Source: Acinetobacter indicus CIP 110367 (GTDB lineage: Bacteria; Pseudomonadota; Gammaproteobacteria; Pseudomonadales; Moraxellaceae). From it: 64,000 bases of DNA. This document shows positions 42,939-53,022 of this stretch, piece after piece. Location of the stretch: assembly GCF_000488255.1 (NCBI RefSeq), contig NZ_KI530755.1, forward strand, positions 62,001 to 126,000, in the 5' to 3' direction. The position numbers and the translations under genes are program-made. The stretch's first letter is position 1; every line of letters begins with the position of its first letter. Under the pieces are notes generated by a model. That model searched no databases. It saw only the letters and a list, made by a program, of their open reading frames with translations, and was not told the DNA's origin.

Positions 42939-44238
42939 GGTAGTGTTCAAAAATCTGTGTCATTTCAATAAACTGAATCAAACAGGAAATGACACATCAT
43001 GGCAAACAACTTTGATTTCGAAGCAGCTTTAAAACAATTACAATCAGGACAACCCCTCACTGGTGAAAACGGTATCCTGACACCACTAATCAAACAGCTG
43101 ACAGAAGCGGCTTTAAATGCTGAAATTGAAAACTATCTGGAAGAAAATCCTAAACCATCCAATCGCAGGAATGGTTACTCTCGCAAGACCGTAAAATCAT
43201 CCTCCGGTTCATTTGAACTGGAAACACCTCGTGATCGCACTGGTGATTTTGAGCCTCAACTCGTCAAGAAAAATCAAACCAAACTCTCTGAAGAGATCGA
43301 CAGTAAAGTCATCTCACTGTTTGCGCTCGGCATGAGCTACCGTGATATTCAAAAACATATTGCCGATATGTATGCACTGGATATTTCCGAGGGTGCCATT
43401 ACCAATATTACAGACAAGCTAATCCCCGAATTACGTGCCTGGCAACAGAGGCCGCTTGATGCCGTATATCCCTTTGTGTGGCTCGATGCCATCCATTACA
43501 AGATCAAGGATGAAGGCCGTTATGTCAACAAAGCCGTTTATACCGTGCTGGGATTAAATACCGAAGGCCATAAAGAACTGCTGGGTCTTTACCTATCAGA
43601 AAGTGAAGGTGCTAATTATTGGCTCAGCGTACTCACAGATTTGCAGAACCGTGGCATACAAGACATTCTGATCGCCTGCGTTGATGGGCTTAAAGGCTTC
43701 CCTGAAGCAATTGCTGCGATATTTCCGCAGACAGAAGTGCAGTTATGTATTATTCACCAAATCCGCAATAGCTTGCGTTATGTGGCCAGTAAGGATCAAA
43801 AAGCCTTTATGGCTGATCTGAAGCCTGTTTACCGAGCAGATACCAAGCAGGCAGCTGAAATGGCGCTAGATGAGCTGGAAGCCAAATGGGGGGATAAATA
43901 CGAGAAAGTCATTCGTTCATGGCGTGAAAAATGGCATTTACTCAGTGCCTATTTCAAATATCCGAAAGCGGTTAGGAAGCCAATTTATACCACCAATGCG
44001 GTTGAAGCAGTACATCGCCAATTCAGAAAACTGACCAAAACCAAGGGGGCTTTCCCGAATGAAAATAGCCTGCTGAAATTGCTGTATATTGGCATTCAAC
44101 AGGCTTCTGAAAAATGGACAATGCCGGTGACAAACTGGGGGCAAACCATCACACAGTTATCGATTTACTTTGAAGGCAGGCTCGATGATATAATTAAACT
44201 CTAGCCAATTCGGCTGACACAGAATTTTGAACGCTCTC
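42939..44238 (+). mobile_element. IS256-family insertion sequence, complete (1300 bp)
   Basis: The element is bounded by imperfect inverted repeats: GGTAGTGTTCAAAAATCTGT and on at the left, and the complement of GAGAGCGTTCAAAATTCTGT at the right (24 bases, 4 mismatches). It carries one intact transposase gene and is flanked by an 8-bp direct duplication. The intact ends, gene and target duplication point to a recent insertion. Confidence 0.92.
42999..44204 (+). CDS. IS256-family transposase (Mutator-like DDE)
   Basis: A 401-residue transposase, usual length for the family. N-terminal SNRRNGYSRKTVKSSSGSFELETPRDR is the DNA-binding region. DDE residues are suggested at the Asp of VWLDAIHYK, the Asp of IACVDGLKGF and the Glu in YTTNAVEAVHRQFRK. 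C..H in LCIIHQIRNS is the family motif. It is intact, so probably active. Neighbours are an AT-rich orphan gene and a DUF3565 gene. Confidence 0.95.
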   Translation: MANNFDFEAALKQLQSGQPLTGENGILTPLIKQLTEAALNAEIENYLEENPKPSNRRNGYSRKTVKSSSGSFELETPRDRTGDFEPQLVKKNQTKLSEEIDSKVISLFALGMSYRDIQKHIADMYALDISEGAITNITDKLIPELRAWQQRPLDAVYPFVWLDAIHYKIKDEGRYVNKAVYTVLGLNTEGHKELLGLYLSESEGANYWLSVLTDLQNRGIQDILIACVDGLKGFPEAIAAIFPQTEVQLCIIHQIRNSLRYVASKDQKAFMADLKPVYRADTKQAAEMALDELEAKWGDKYEKVIRSWREKWHLLSAYFKYPKAVRKPIYTTNAVEAVHRQFRKLTKTKGAFPNENSLLKLLYIGIQQASEKWTMPVTNWGQTITQLSIYFEGRLDDIIKL

Positions 44239-44246
44239 ATAAATAA
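44239..44246. repeat. Right target-site duplication of the IS256-family element
   Basis: The second identical ATAAATAA copy, directly after the right inverted repeat. Before the insertion the stop of the orphan gene ran straight into the CAAAATCATCC that now follows this copy. Confidence 0.85.
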
Positions 44247-44251
44247 CAAAA

Positions 44252-44440
44252 TCATCCTTCCTCACACTTCTTACACTCCAGCATCACCCCTAATTTTTCT
44301 TTGCGTCCTTGCTCCGTCATCACCCAGGGCCGGTTCTGCCACGGTGGATTATGCCGCACATGCTGGCCATGACCACAGGCCAGCTCTGCGACCCAATGAT
44401 TTTCTTCATCTAAATGATATCCCACAATTGGCTGTTGCAT
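44252..44440 (-). CDS. DUF3565-family small protein
   Basis: A 62-residue protein: MQQPIVGYHLDEENHWVAEL, ACGHGQHVRHNPPWQNRPWV, then TEQGRKEKLGVMLECKKCEEG. The CGHGQH and CKKC pairs suggest a small zinc-binding fold. It is a known short family without function. AGGAAG precedes the ATG at a suitable distance. It is divergent from gshB, and the IS element lies 14 bases beyond its stop codon. Confidence 0.78.
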   Translation of the reverse strand: MQQPIVGYHLDEENHWVAELACGHGQHVRHNPPWQNRPWVMTEQGRKEKLGVMLECKKCEEG

Positions 44441-44557
44441 GGGCAGCTTCCTGAAATCAGCAAATATAGCGCTGCAAAGCTTTACTCAAATTCAGAAAAA
44501 CAGGCAGCGAATCTCCGTTATACTCCACATTATAGCAATTTTAAAAGAGCAGTCATT

Positions 44558-45496
44558 ATGCGCGTACTTGTGGTGATGGACCCGATTGAAACGGTGAACC
44601 TGAAAAAAGATTCCACCATGGCCATGCTGTGGGCCGCGGCACGTCGGGGTCATGAGCTCGGTTATGCACTACAACAAGATTTATATATTGATCAGGGCAA
44701 GGCTTTCGGTCTAATCAGCCCGTTAAAAGTCTTTGAAGATTACAACCATTATTATGAGCTGGGCGAAAAACAAAAAGAATCCATCGCAGCCTATGATGTG
44801 GTGCTGATGCGTAAAGACCCGCCGTTTGATATGAACTTTGTCTATAGCACCTATATTCTGGAACAGGCAGAGCGTGAAGGAGCGTGGATTATTAACAAGC
44901 CACAAAGCCTGCGTGACTGTAATGAAAAACTGTTTGCGACTCAGTTCCCGGAGCTACAGGTGCCGACTTTAGTGACCTCTCAGCAAAGCCTGATTCGTGA
45001 ATTTATTCAGCAACATGGCGATGTGATTGTGAAACCGCTCGATGGGATGGGAGGTATGGGCATTTTCCGTCTGTATCAGGATGGTGTGAATATTGGCTCC
45101 ACCATTGAAATTCTGACCAATAACGGCACCCAGCCAATTATGGCGCAGCGTTATATCCCGGAAATTGTAGAAGGGGATAAACGCATTTTAATGGTCAATG
45201 GCGAGCCAATTCCGTATTGTCTGGCACGTATTCCGCAAAACGGCGAAGTGCGTGGCAACCTGGCCGCTGGTGGTCTGGGTGAAGCACGTCCATTGACCGA
45301 CAATGACAAGGCAATTGCTGCCAAAGTCGGGCCATTTTTACGTGAAAAAGGTCTGGTATTTGTCGGTCTGGATGTGATTGGTAACTATGTCACTGAAATT
45401 AACGTGACCAGTCCAACCTGTATCCGTGAAATTGATGCCCAGTTCGGCACCTCAATTGCCGATACCCTGTTTGATGTACTGGAAGCCGGTCGTTAA
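44558..45496 (+). CDS. gshB: Glutathione synthetase
   Basis: Adds glycine to gamma-glutamylcysteine with ATP. 312 residues from the ATG at 44558. ATP-grasp fold: MDPIETVNLKKDSTMAMLWAAARRGHEL at the start, KPLDGMGGMGIFRL, RYIPEIVEGDKRILMVNGEP, and the metal-binding GLDVIGNYVTEINVTSPTCIREI. Completes the pathway begun by gshA at 10892. Terminator at 45507. Confidence 0.96.
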   Translation: MRVLVVMDPIETVNLKKDSTMAMLWAAARRGHELGYALQQDLYIDQGKAFGLISPLKVFEDYNHYYELGEKQKESIAAYDVVLMRKDPPFDMNFVYSTYILEQAEREGAWIINKPQSLRDCNEKLFATQFPELQVPTLVTSQQSLIREFIQQHGDVIVKPLDGMGGMGIFRLYQDGVNIGSTIEILTNNGTQPIMAQRYIPEIVEGDKRILMVNGEPIPYCLARIPQNGEVRGNLAAGGLGEARPLTDNDKAIAAKVGPFLREKGLVFVGLDVIGNYVTEINVTSPTCIREIDAQFGTSIADTLFDVLEAGR

Positions 45497-45506
45497 TCTA
45501 TCTTTC

Positions 45507-45534
45507 AAAAGAGTCACCTTGGGTGGCTCTTTTT
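45507..45534 (+). terminator. gshB: Terminator after gshB
   Basis: AAAAGAGTCACC and GGTGGCTCTTTT pair (one G-T) around TTG, then T; 11 bases after the stop. Confidence 0.85.
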
Positions 45535-45819
45535 GTATTCTTAAGCGAGATTTGAGCTTGAAAAACTGCGTTGAGCAAGAAAATTATAGCGATTTTGTAA
45601 ATCAAAACCAGTCGACATAATTCAGTGAAAAATGCAGGTAACTTAACAATTTCGGTGAATTAATAATAAAACTAGTTTAAACTTTCAAAACTGTTGAAAA
45701 AAACAATGAGCCGCTTGGTGAAAAAAAGTAAATAAACTTTCAAGCTCATACGATTGTGATTACAATTGAGCGCTTATAAAGAACTTTCATTAGCCATATT
45801 TGGATTGAAGAATTAGACC
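45535..45819 (+). other. Gap before murG
   Basis: 285 bases without a gene (323 including the terminator before it). AT-rich; a short TTTCAA/TTGAAA repeat occurs near 45680. TATAAA at about 45776 is a possible -10 for the murG operon, but its -35 is uncertain. Confidence 0.5.
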
Positions 45820-46917
45820 GTGACTGATGCAGCGCAAACCAAGCCTAAACATGTGATGATGATGGCCGCAGGCACTGGTGGCCATGTGTTCCCAGCCCTA
45901 GCCGTGGCAAAAGAACTCCAGCAGCAGGGAATCCATGTGTCCTGGTTAGCAACGCCTACAGGCATGGAAAACCGTTTATTACAAAACCAGAATATTCCGA
46001 TTTATCAGATTGATATTCAAGGCGTGCGCGGTAACGGGCTGGCACGCAAACTGATGGCGCCTTTTAAAATTCTAAAAGCCACCTTAAGCGCCATGCAGTT
46101 AATGAAAAAACACAAAGTAGAGGCTGTCGCCGGCTTTGGTGGCTATGTGGCTGGACCGGGTGGTCTGGCCGCACGTCTGCTTGGTATTCCGGTCATTATT
46201 CATGAGCAGAATGCAATTGCCGGCTTTACCAATACCCAGCTGTCGCGTATTGCCAACATTGTTTGTCAGGCGTTCCCGGATACGTTTCCGGCCAGCACTA
46301 AAATTGTCACCACTGGCAACCCGGTGCGTAAAGAAATTAGCGCGACTCTAACCCCATCCTGGCGTTATCAGGAACGTGAAAAAGCAGGTTTGCCGCTGCG
46401 TATTTTAATTGTTGGCGGCTCTTTGGGCGCGCAGGCACTGAATGAACGTGTCCCTGAAGCCTTAAAACAGCTGAATGTACCTTTAAATGTGTATCATCAG
46501 TGTGGGCAAAATCATGCAGACAGCACCCGAGCGCGTTATGCCAACAAGCCGGACAGCTTAATGGTTGAAGTGCAACCCTTTATTGAAGATATGGCACAGG
46601 CCTATAGCGATGCCGATCTGATTATCTGCCGGGCCGGCGCACTGACGGTTACGGAAATTGCAACCGCGGGTGTGGCTGCGGTATTTGTGCCCTTGCCAAG
46701 CGCTGTGGATGACCATCAGACGGCCAATGCACAATTCCTGGCCAAGACGGGCGCGGCAAAAATCTGTCCGCAAGCCAGCATGACCCCGGACAGCTTAAAA
46801 GAACTGTTAATGCCGTTGATGAACCGCCAACTGCTTTCTGAAATGGCCAGCAAGGCGCGTCAACAGGCACAACCTAATGCAACCCAACATGTGGTTGCTT
46901 TAATTCAAGATTTGTAA
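45820..46917 (+). CDS. murG: UDP-GlcNAc:lipid-I N-acetylglucosaminyltransferase
   Basis: Makes lipid II at the cytoplasmic face of the membrane. 365 residues with a GTG start. MMAAGTGGHVFPALAVAKEL (GGxGGH loop), GFGGYVAGPGGLAARLLGIPVIIHEQNAIAG and the UDP-GlcNAc site DLIICRAGALTVTEIATAGVAAVFVPLP are all intact. First gene of the division block here; murC follows after 12 bases. The earlier mraY-murD-ftsW part is not next to it. Confidence 0.97.
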   Translation: MTDAAQTKPKHVMMMAAGTGGHVFPALAVAKELQQQGIHVSWLATPTGMENRLLQNQNIPIYQIDIQGVRGNGLARKLMAPFKILKATLSAMQLMKKHKVEAVAGFGGYVAGPGGLAARLLGIPVIIHEQNAIAGFTNTQLSRIANIVCQAFPDTFPASTKIVTTGNPVRKEISATLTPSWRYQEREKAGLPLRILIVGGSLGAQALNERVPEALKQLNVPLNVYHQCGQNHADSTRARYANKPDSLMVEVQPFIEDMAQAYSDADLIICRAGALTVTEIATAGVAAVFVPLPSAVDDHQTANAQFLAKTGAAKICPQASMTPDSLKELLMPLMNRQLLSEMASKARQQAQPNATQHVVALIQDL

Positions 46918-46929
46918 ACCGAGTAAACT

Positions 46930-48378
46930 ATGTCTCCATCTATCCCTGCTGATCAAGTAAAAGAACTGATTAAAGTGCCTGAAATGCGTCGTATCAAACA
47001 TATCCACTTTGTCGGGATTGGCGGCGCCGGGATGTGTGGCATTGCCGAGGTATTAAAAAACCAGGGCTATGATGTTTCCGGTTCAGATATTAAAGCCTCA
47101 AAAACTACAGCCCAGCTGGAAGAAAATGGCATTCGGGTGTTTATTGGTCATAGCGCAGATAATATTCAGGGCGCCAATGTACTGGTAGTCTCTACTGCAA
47201 TTGATCCGGAAAACCCGGAAGTTAAAGCCGCTATTGAGAGCCGTATTCCGGTGGTGCGCCGTGCTGAAATGCTGGGTGAGCTGATGCGTTATCGTCACGG
47301 GATTGCCGTGGCCGGAACACATGGTAAAACCACCACCACCAGCCTGGTTACCTGTATGCTGGCAGAAGAAAATCTGGACCCGACTTACGTGATAGGCGGT
47401 TTGCTGAACCGTACCGGGGTTAATGCTGCACTGGGTGCGAGCCGTTATATTGTGGCTGAAGCCGATGAATCAGATGCATCTTTCCTGCATCTGGAGCCAA
47501 TGGCAGCGATTGTCACCAATATTGATGCCGACCACATGGATACTTATGGCGGCAGCTTTGACAAGCTAAAAGATACCTTTATTGAATTCCTGCACAAACT
47601 GCCATTCTATGGTTTGGCAGTGGTTTGTGGTGATGATGCCAACATCCGTGAAATTATGCCGCGCATTGCCCGTCCGGTGCTAACCTACGGCTTTAATGAA
47701 GACAATGATATTCGCGCAGTCGATGTTGATCAGGACGGTATGCGTACCCACTTTACCGTATTGCGTAAAGACCGCGAGCCACTGCGTGTTACCGTGAATC
47801 AGCCCGGTCTGCACAATGTACTGAATGCCTTGGCCGCCATTGGTGTGGCGACCGATGAAGGTGTTTCTGATGGTGCGATTTGCCGTGCACTGGAAGGCTT
47901 TAGTGGTGTAGGTCGCCGTTTCCAGGTGCAAGGTGAATTTGAACTGGACGGTGGCAGCATCAAACTGGTCGATGACTATGGTCACCATCCTAAAGAAGTG
48001 GAAGCCACCATTAAAGCAGCGCGTCAGAGCCATCCGGACCGCCGTCTGGTGATGTTGTTCCAGCCGCACCGTTTTAGCCGTACCCGTGACTGTTTTGATG
48101 ACTTTGTTGAAGTGTTATCGCAGGTCGATCAACTGCTGTTGCTGGAAGTGTATCCTGCCGGTGAAAAAGCCATTGTGGGTGCCGACAGTCGCAGTCTGGC
48201 ACGCAGTATCCGTCTGCGTGGTCAGGTTGAACCGATCCTGATTGATCCGGTTGAAGGCAATCTGGAAACACTGGTACAAAAAGTGTTACAACCGAATGAT
48301 TTATTATTGACCCAAGGTGCGGGTAATGTAGGAGCAATCTCCATCGAGCTTGCTCAAAATAAATTGTATTTAAAATAA
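46930..48378 (+). CDS. murC: UDP-N-acetylmuramate-L-alanine ligase
   Basis: Adds L-Ala to UDP-MurNAc. 482 residues. [18 protein letters not shown] at the N-terminus binds [19 protein letters not shown] is the ATP loop, and [19 protein letters not shown] is the Mur-ligase C-domain motif. Between murG and ddl in the usual order. Confidence 0.97.
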   Translation: MSPSIPADQVKELIKVPEMRRIKHIHFVGIGGAGMCGIAEVLKNQGYDVSGSDIKASKTTAQLEENGIRVFIGHSADNIQGANVLVVSTAIDPENPEVKAAIESRIPVVRRAEMLGELMRYRHGIAVAGTHGKTTTTSLVTCMLAEENLDPTYVIGGLLNRTGVNAALGASRYIVAEADESDASFLHLEPMAAIVTNIDADHMDTYGGSFDKLKDTFIEFLHKLPFYGLAVVCGDDANIREIMPRIARPVLTYGFNEDNDIRAVDVDQDGMRTHFTVLRKDREPLRVTVNQPGLHNVLNALAAIGVATDEGVSDGAICRALEGFSGVGRRFQVQGEFELDGGSIKLVDDYGHHPKEVEATIKAARQSHPDRRLVMLFQPHRFSRTRDCFDDFVEVLSQVDQLLLLEVYPAGEKAIVGADSRSLARSIRLRGQVEPILIDPVEGNLETLVQKVLQPNDLLLTQGAGNVGAISIELAQNKLYLK

Positions 48379-48434
48379 TCACCCAAAGTGATATTTGAAT
48401 TTGGTCGCTCAGTGTAAAGTTTAAGGATATAAAC

Positions 48435-49364
48435 GTGTCAAATGCTTCAAAGTTCGGCAAAGTTGCCGTGTTATTTGGTGGAAAATCTGCCGAGCGTGGG
48501 GTGTCTCTGGATAGTGGACAGGCAGTGCTCGATGCGCTGCTGCGCGAAGGCGTTCAGGCAGAAGCGTTTGACCCGAAAGATCGTAGTGTGACCGAACTGG
48601 TCAACTATGATCGTGCCTTTATTGTCCTGCACGGCCGCGGCGGTGAAGATGGCCAGATTCAGGGTGTACTGGAATGGCTGAATGTGCCGTATACCGGTAC
48701 TGGCGTACAGGGTTCAGCCATTGGCATGGACAAGGTCAAAACCAAACAGGTCTGGCAAGGTTCCGAGCTGCCAACAGCGCCGTATCGTATTGTCACCAAA
48801 GATTCAAACCCGGCTGATATTGTCGCTGCATTGGGTCTACCGCTGATTATCAAGCCGGTACATGAAGGTTCCAGTATTGGCATGAGCAAAGTCGAACGTA
48901 TTGAAGACTTTGCTGAAGCGATTGCCAAAGCCACCGAGCATGATGCAGTGGTGATGGCTGAAAAATGGATTACCGGTCGCGAGTTCACGATTGTCTTACT
49001 GAACGGTCAGGCCTTGCCGGTGATTCGTCTGGAACCGCCTAAAGATGTGGCGTTCTATGACTATGAAGCCAAATACAACCGTAATGATGTGCAATACGGC
49101 ATTCCATGTGGCTTAACCGAGTCGGAAGAGCAGCAGTTACAGGTCTTGGCCCTGCGTGCGTTCCAGGCGGTAGGTGCCAGCGGCTGGGGCCGTATTGATG
49201 CAATGCAGGATGAACAAGGCAATTTCTGGCTGCTTGAAGTCAACACTGTACCGGGCATGACCAGTCACTCACTGGTGCCAAAAGCCGCGCAGGCGGTGGG
49301 CTACAGTTTTGATGCCTTGTGCGTGGCAATTCTTGAACAAACCTTAACGGATGCGACCCACTAA
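48435..49364 (+). CDS. ddl: D-alanine-D-alanine ligase
   Basis: Makes D-Ala-D-Ala for the peptide stem; target of cycloserine. 309 residues. VAVLFGGKSAERGVSLDSG, the glycine-rich HEGSSIGMSKV and the ATP-grasp C-terminus WGRIDAMQDEQGNFWLLEVNTVPGMTSHSLVP are diagnostic; ddlB type by position beside ftsQ. Stop and ftsQ start are 3 bases apart. Confidence 0.96.
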   Translation: MSNASKFGKVAVLFGGKSAERGVSLDSGQAVLDALLREGVQAEAFDPKDRSVTELVNYDRAFIVLHGRGGEDGQIQGVLEWLNVPYTGTGVQGSAIGMDKVKTKQVWQGSELPTAPYRIVTKDSNPADIVAALGLPLIIKPVHEGSSIGMSKVERIEDFAEAIAKATEHDAVVMAEKWITGREFTIVLLNGQALPVIRLEPPKDVAFYDYEAKYNRNDVQYGIPCGLTESEEQQLQVLALRAFQAVGASGWGRIDAMQDEQGNFWLLEVNTVPGMTSHSLVPKAAQAVGYSFDALCVAILEQTLTDATH

Positions 49365-49367
49365 GCC

Positions 49368-50222
49368 ATGGCTCAACTTCCTGCTTCCATGCGCCGTAAA
49401 CGCGCAGCGATTACCTCGATTCACGATAAGCCACCGACGCGTAAAGAAAAGCTGACGAACCTAGGTGGATGGGTATTGCTGTGCGTGGCGATTGTGGTAT
49501 TGGCAGCAGGAATCTATGGTCTATATAAAGTCATGACCGATGCACGCGTGGCTGAACTGGACGTGGTCGGTACTCGTTCCAATGCCGAACTGCGCCAGGT
49601 CATGACCCATGTTTCGCCAGTGGTCACAGATAACTATTTTACTTCCGATCTGGAACAGATTCGTGATACCGCACTGGAACTGTCCTGGGTCGATCGGGTG
49701 GTGGTGTCACGCGCCTGGCCGAATGCCATCCGTTTACGGGTCATGCCACGCCATGCGATTGCGCGCTGGGGCACCGGACGTTTACTCAGTGACAGCGGTG
49801 ATGTGTTTTCGGAAGTCACACCCAAGAATAATCAGCATCTGCCGTTATTACATGGCCCGATGCATCAGTCCAAAATGATGATGCGTCGCTATAATGAAAT
49901 TAACCAGTTATTTTTACCGGTGAATCTGCGTTTAAAAGAGTTATATCTCACCGACCGGATGACCTGGTTTATGCAGTTTGATTCTGGCCTGCGGGTGATT
50001 GTGGATCAGGATCAGACCATGAGTAAATTGCAGCGTCTGAGTCATCTGGCGCAAAGTGACTTCAAGCCGGTATGGTCCAGGATTTCTGCAATTGACCTGC
50101 GTTACCGCAATGGTCTGGCGATCCAGTGGAAAAACTCGGTGGCACCAAAAATTGCCAATGGTCATTTTGTTGTAACGATTGATGACACAAGCATTGCGAA
50201 TGCAATAGCAGCAAAGCCATAA
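49368..50222 (+). CDS. ftsQ: Cell division protein FtsQ
   Basis: Bitopic inner-membrane divisome protein that recruits FtsB/FtsL. 284 residues: basic cytoplasmic tail, one hydrophobic helix (WVLLCVAIVVLAAGIYGLYKV, about 35-55), then a periplasmic POTRA domain (VAELDVVGTRSNAELRQVM) and the FtsQ domain with PNAIRLRVMPRHAIARWG. Long C-terminal tail. Confidence 0.92.
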   Translation: MAQLPASMRRKRAAITSIHDKPPTRKEKLTNLGGWVLLCVAIVVLAAGIYGLYKVMTDARVAELDVVGTRSNAELRQVMTHVSPVVTDNYFTSDLEQIRDTALELSWVDRVVVSRAWPNAIRLRVMPRHAIARWGTGRLLSDSGDVFSEVTPKNNQHLPLLHGPMHQSKMMMRRYNEINQLFLPVNLRLKELYLTDRMTWFMQFDSGLRVIVDQDQTMSKLQRLSHLAQSDFKPVWSRISAIDLRYRNGLAIQWKNSVAPKIANGHFVVTIDDTSIANAIAAKP

Positions 50223-50287
50223 TACTTGGCTTTAAAAATAGAGGCATTAAGCCATTAATTAAACAAACATGTGATGGTAGTAAATAA

Positions 50288-51550
50288 ATGAGTGAAGCTG
50301 TTCCCTCGGTTGTTGCGATTGACATTGGGACACACAAAGTTTCAGTTTTGATTGGTAAGGTACACGCGCCAGACAATATCCAAGTGATTGGTATGGCTAC
50401 CGCTCGTAACCGAGGCATGAATAAAGGAAAAATTGTAAGTCTCGATAAAGTCATTACAGCCATTAAAAATGCCGTTCAAGAAGCAGAAGATATGGCGGAA
50501 TGCCGGGTGCATTCAGCCTGGATTTCTATTCCAAGTGCAGAATTAAAAAGTTTTTATGCTGCGGGGCGTACCCCGATTGAAAATAGTGACCACACAATTA
50601 CAACAAGTGAAGTGGTTCGTGCCTTAGATCTGGCCAAAGCCAGCCATTTAACTTCAGATCATTATCTGGTCAGCGCGGTGCCGTTGGGCTTTGATCTGGA
50701 TGATTCCGGTGAATGGGTACAAAACCCGATCCGTATGTCGGCGCATAGCATGACCGGTCATTATCAGCTGATGATGCTGCCGATTAGCACCATGCAGAAT
50801 CTGGACCGTGCCTTAAAAGGGGCCAATATTGGTGTAGAAAAAATGGTGGTGTCGCATCTGGCCACCGCTGAAGCCAGTTTACTGAAAGATGAAAAAGAAT
50901 ATGGCGTGTGCCTGGTTGATATTGGCGCCGGTACCACCAATATTGCGGTCTATCTGGATGGTCGTCTGGCGCTGTCACAAACCCTGCAGCGTGGCGGTGA
51001 GCATGTGACCCGTGATATCGCGGCGGTATTGCAGACCACCACCGAAGAAGCCGAGCGGATTAAACTACTTTACGGTTGCGTCGATTTAAAAGTGGTCAAA
51101 CCTGATCACATGATTCAGATTCAGGGCATTGATGGTCCGCAAACCATCAGCCGGATTGAACTGTCGGAAATTATTATTGCGCGTTATGAAGAAATTTTTG
51201 CGCAAATCCGTCAGGAACTGGAAAACAGTGGCGCCATTCATGGCTTATATCATGGTGTGGTGCTGGCTGGTGATGCCTGTCAGATTGAAGGCATGGTCAG
51301 TCTGGTACGCCGCACCCTGGGTGTGTCTGCGCATTTGGGCAATCCGCCGGTACAGGTTTATGCCGATGAACCGCATCAGGCTGCCTTGCGCCGTTCGCAG
51401 TATGCAACCGCAGCGGGCGTGCTGATGTATAGCCAGAGCTACAGTCAGGACACCATTGTCGAAACCGAAGACCCGGAGACCTTATCGGTCTGGGCGCGTG
51501 TAGGTCGTGCCTGGTCAGGACTCAACGAAAAACTGAAATCAATTTTTTAG
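50288..51550 (+). CDS. ftsA: Cell division protein FtsA
   Basis: Actin-like ATPase that tethers FtsZ to the membrane. 420 residues: AIDIGTHKVSVLIGKV (phosphate 1), VDIGAGTTNIAVYLDG, and VVLAGDACQIEGM motifs. The C-terminal amphipathic membrane anchor WSGLNEKLKSIF is clear. Follows ftsQ by 65 bases. Confidence 0.96.
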   Translation: MSEAVPSVVAIDIGTHKVSVLIGKVHAPDNIQVIGMATARNRGMNKGKIVSLDKVITAIKNAVQEAEDMAECRVHSAWISIPSAELKSFYAAGRTPIENSDHTITTSEVVRALDLAKASHLTSDHYLVSAVPLGFDLDDSGEWVQNPIRMSAHSMTGHYQLMMLPISTMQNLDRALKGANIGVEKMVVSHLATAEASLLKDEKEYGVCLVDIGAGTTNIAVYLDGRLALSQTLQRGGEHVTRDIAAVLQTTTEEAERIKLLYGCVDLKVVKPDHMIQIQGIDGPQTISRIELSEIIIARYEEIFAQIRQELENSGAIHGLYHGVVLAGDACQIEGMVSLVRRTLGVSAHLGNPPVQVYADEPHQAALRRSQYATAAGVLMYSQSYSQDTIVETEDPETLSVWARVGRAWSGLNEKLKSIF

Positions 51551-51710
51551 TTGATTTTTTAGGGAATATTGTTAGGAAGTTGTACGGATTATCGCTTGTA
51601 CTTGACAAGGCAGCCGTTGGACAGCATTCTTAAAAACAATTTTTTATTAAGATCAAGGCAGTATACGGGCTGAAGTGACTGCCAATTATGAATTAGGAAA
51701 GCTAAAGGTC

Positions 51711-52898
51711 ATGGCCTCATTTGAATTTTTTGAAGATGATCAAACCGATAACAACGGTCAAGCCCGTTTCACTGTATTTGGTGTAGGTGGTGCAGGCGGT
51801 AACGCCGTACAGCATATGCTGGAATCAGATATCCAGGGTGTGAAATTTGTCTGTGCCAATACCGATAAACAGGCACTGGACCGCATGAATGCACAGTGCA
51901 AAATTCAGCTGGGCGAGCAAAGTACCCGTGGTCTGGGCGCAGGGGCTAATCCGCAAGTGGGTCAAACCGCTGCTGAAGAAAGCCGCGAGCTGATTCGCCA
52001 GCAGTTAGAAGGCACCGATATGGTGTTTGTGACTGCCGGTATGGGCGGTGGTACCGGTACCGGTGCTGCACCTGTTGTCGCTGAAATTGCCAAAGAAATG
52101 GGCATTTTAACTGTCGGTGTCGTAACCACACCGTTTAACTTTGAAGGTAAACGCCGTCTGCAATCTGCAGAAAAAGGTATTGAAGCTTTAGAGCAGCATG
52201 TTGATTCCCTGATCATCATTCCAAACCAGCGCTTGTTAAAAGTATTCCGCGACATTTCCATGAAAGATGCCTATAAAAAGGCAGATGACGTGCTGTTAAA
52301 TGCCGTGCGCAGTATCTTTGATTTAGTGGTACGTCCAGGTCACATCAACCTTGACTTTGCCGATTTGAAAACGGCCATGAGTACCCGTGGCTATGCCATG
52401 ATGGGTGTCGGTCTGGGGCGTGGTGAAAACCGTGCCCGTCAGGCAGCAGAGCAGGCGATTCGCAGTCCATTACTCGATAACGTGACCATCATGAATGCCA
52501 AAGGTATTCTGATTAACGTGACCGGTGGTGATGACGTGACCTTTGGTGAAATTGAAGAAATTACCGATGTTGTCAACCAGATTGTCGATCTGGATGAAGG
52601 CCAGGTATTCTACGGTACCGTATTTGATCCGGATGCGCGTGATGAAATCAGCGTGACCGTAATTGCCACTGGTTTGACCCGTAATTCAGCCGATGCGGTT
52701 GAGCCAGTCAAGCGTTCTTCAGTGGTGCAGTCTGCACAGGCAACCGCTCAACAGCCGGTTGAAGAAGATGATGTTCCGGCCATTCAGCGTCAGGCAGAGG
52801 CAGCGCCGGCCATCAATGCGACTGCAGGCAGCAGCAATAATTCGCGTCCAACGCCAATGAGTATTCAGGAATATCTTAAAAATCAACAACGTAAATAA
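51711..52898 (+). CDS. ftsZ: Cell division protein FtsZ
   Basis: Tubulin-like GTPase that forms the Z-ring. 395 residues from the ATG at 51711; a GTG in frame at 51675 is possible but lacks support. FGVGGAGGNAV and the tubulin signature GGGTGTG are intact. After residue 320 comes a disordered Gln/Ala-rich linker, then the tail RPTPMSIQEYLKNQQRK, which replaces the usual ipaFLRkQ anchor sequence and is typical of Acinetobacter. Terminator at 52933. Confidence 0.97.
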   Translation: MASFEFFEDDQTDNNGQARFTVFGVGGAGGNAVQHMLESDIQGVKFVCANTDKQALDRMNAQCKIQLGEQSTRGLGAGANPQVGQTAAEESRELIRQQLEGTDMVFVTAGMGGGTGTGAAPVVAEIAKEMGILTVGVVTTPFNFEGKRRLQSAEKGIEALEQHVDSLIIIPNQRLLKVFRDISMKDAYKKADDVLLNAVRSIFDLVVRPGHINLDFADLKTAMSTRGYAMMGVGLGRGENRARQAAEQAIRSPLLDNVTIMNAKGILINVTGGDDVTFGEIEEITDVVNQIVDLDEGQVFYGTVFDPDARDEISVTVIATGLTRNSADAVEPVKRSSVVQSAQATAQQPVEEDDVPAIQRQAEAAPAINATAGSSNNSRPTPMSIQEYLKNQQRK

Positions 52899-52932
52899 TT
52901 TTTACGATATAGATTTTTATTCCAAAACTTGT

Positions 52933-52959
52933 AAAAGGTAGCCAAATGGCTACCTTTTT
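52933..52959 (+). terminator. ftsZ: Terminator after ftsZ
   Basis: AAAAGGTAGCC and GGCTACCTTTT form an 11-pair stem around AAAT, followed by T. Confidence 0.88.
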
Positions 52960-53022
52960 GTTTTTTATCAATGGCTAAATATGCTAACGTATAGCGGTTT
53001 TATATACAGATGAATTGAGAGC

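Noticed and set aside
42943..44234. Shorter IS borders beginning at GTGTTC
   Set aside because: These give no matching flanking duplication. The borders at 42939 and 44238 give a perfect 8-bp duplication.
44227..44454. Plus-strand open frame overlapping the DUF3565 gene
   Set aside because: It lies antisense to a recognised small family with an RBS, and its own protein has no sensible features.
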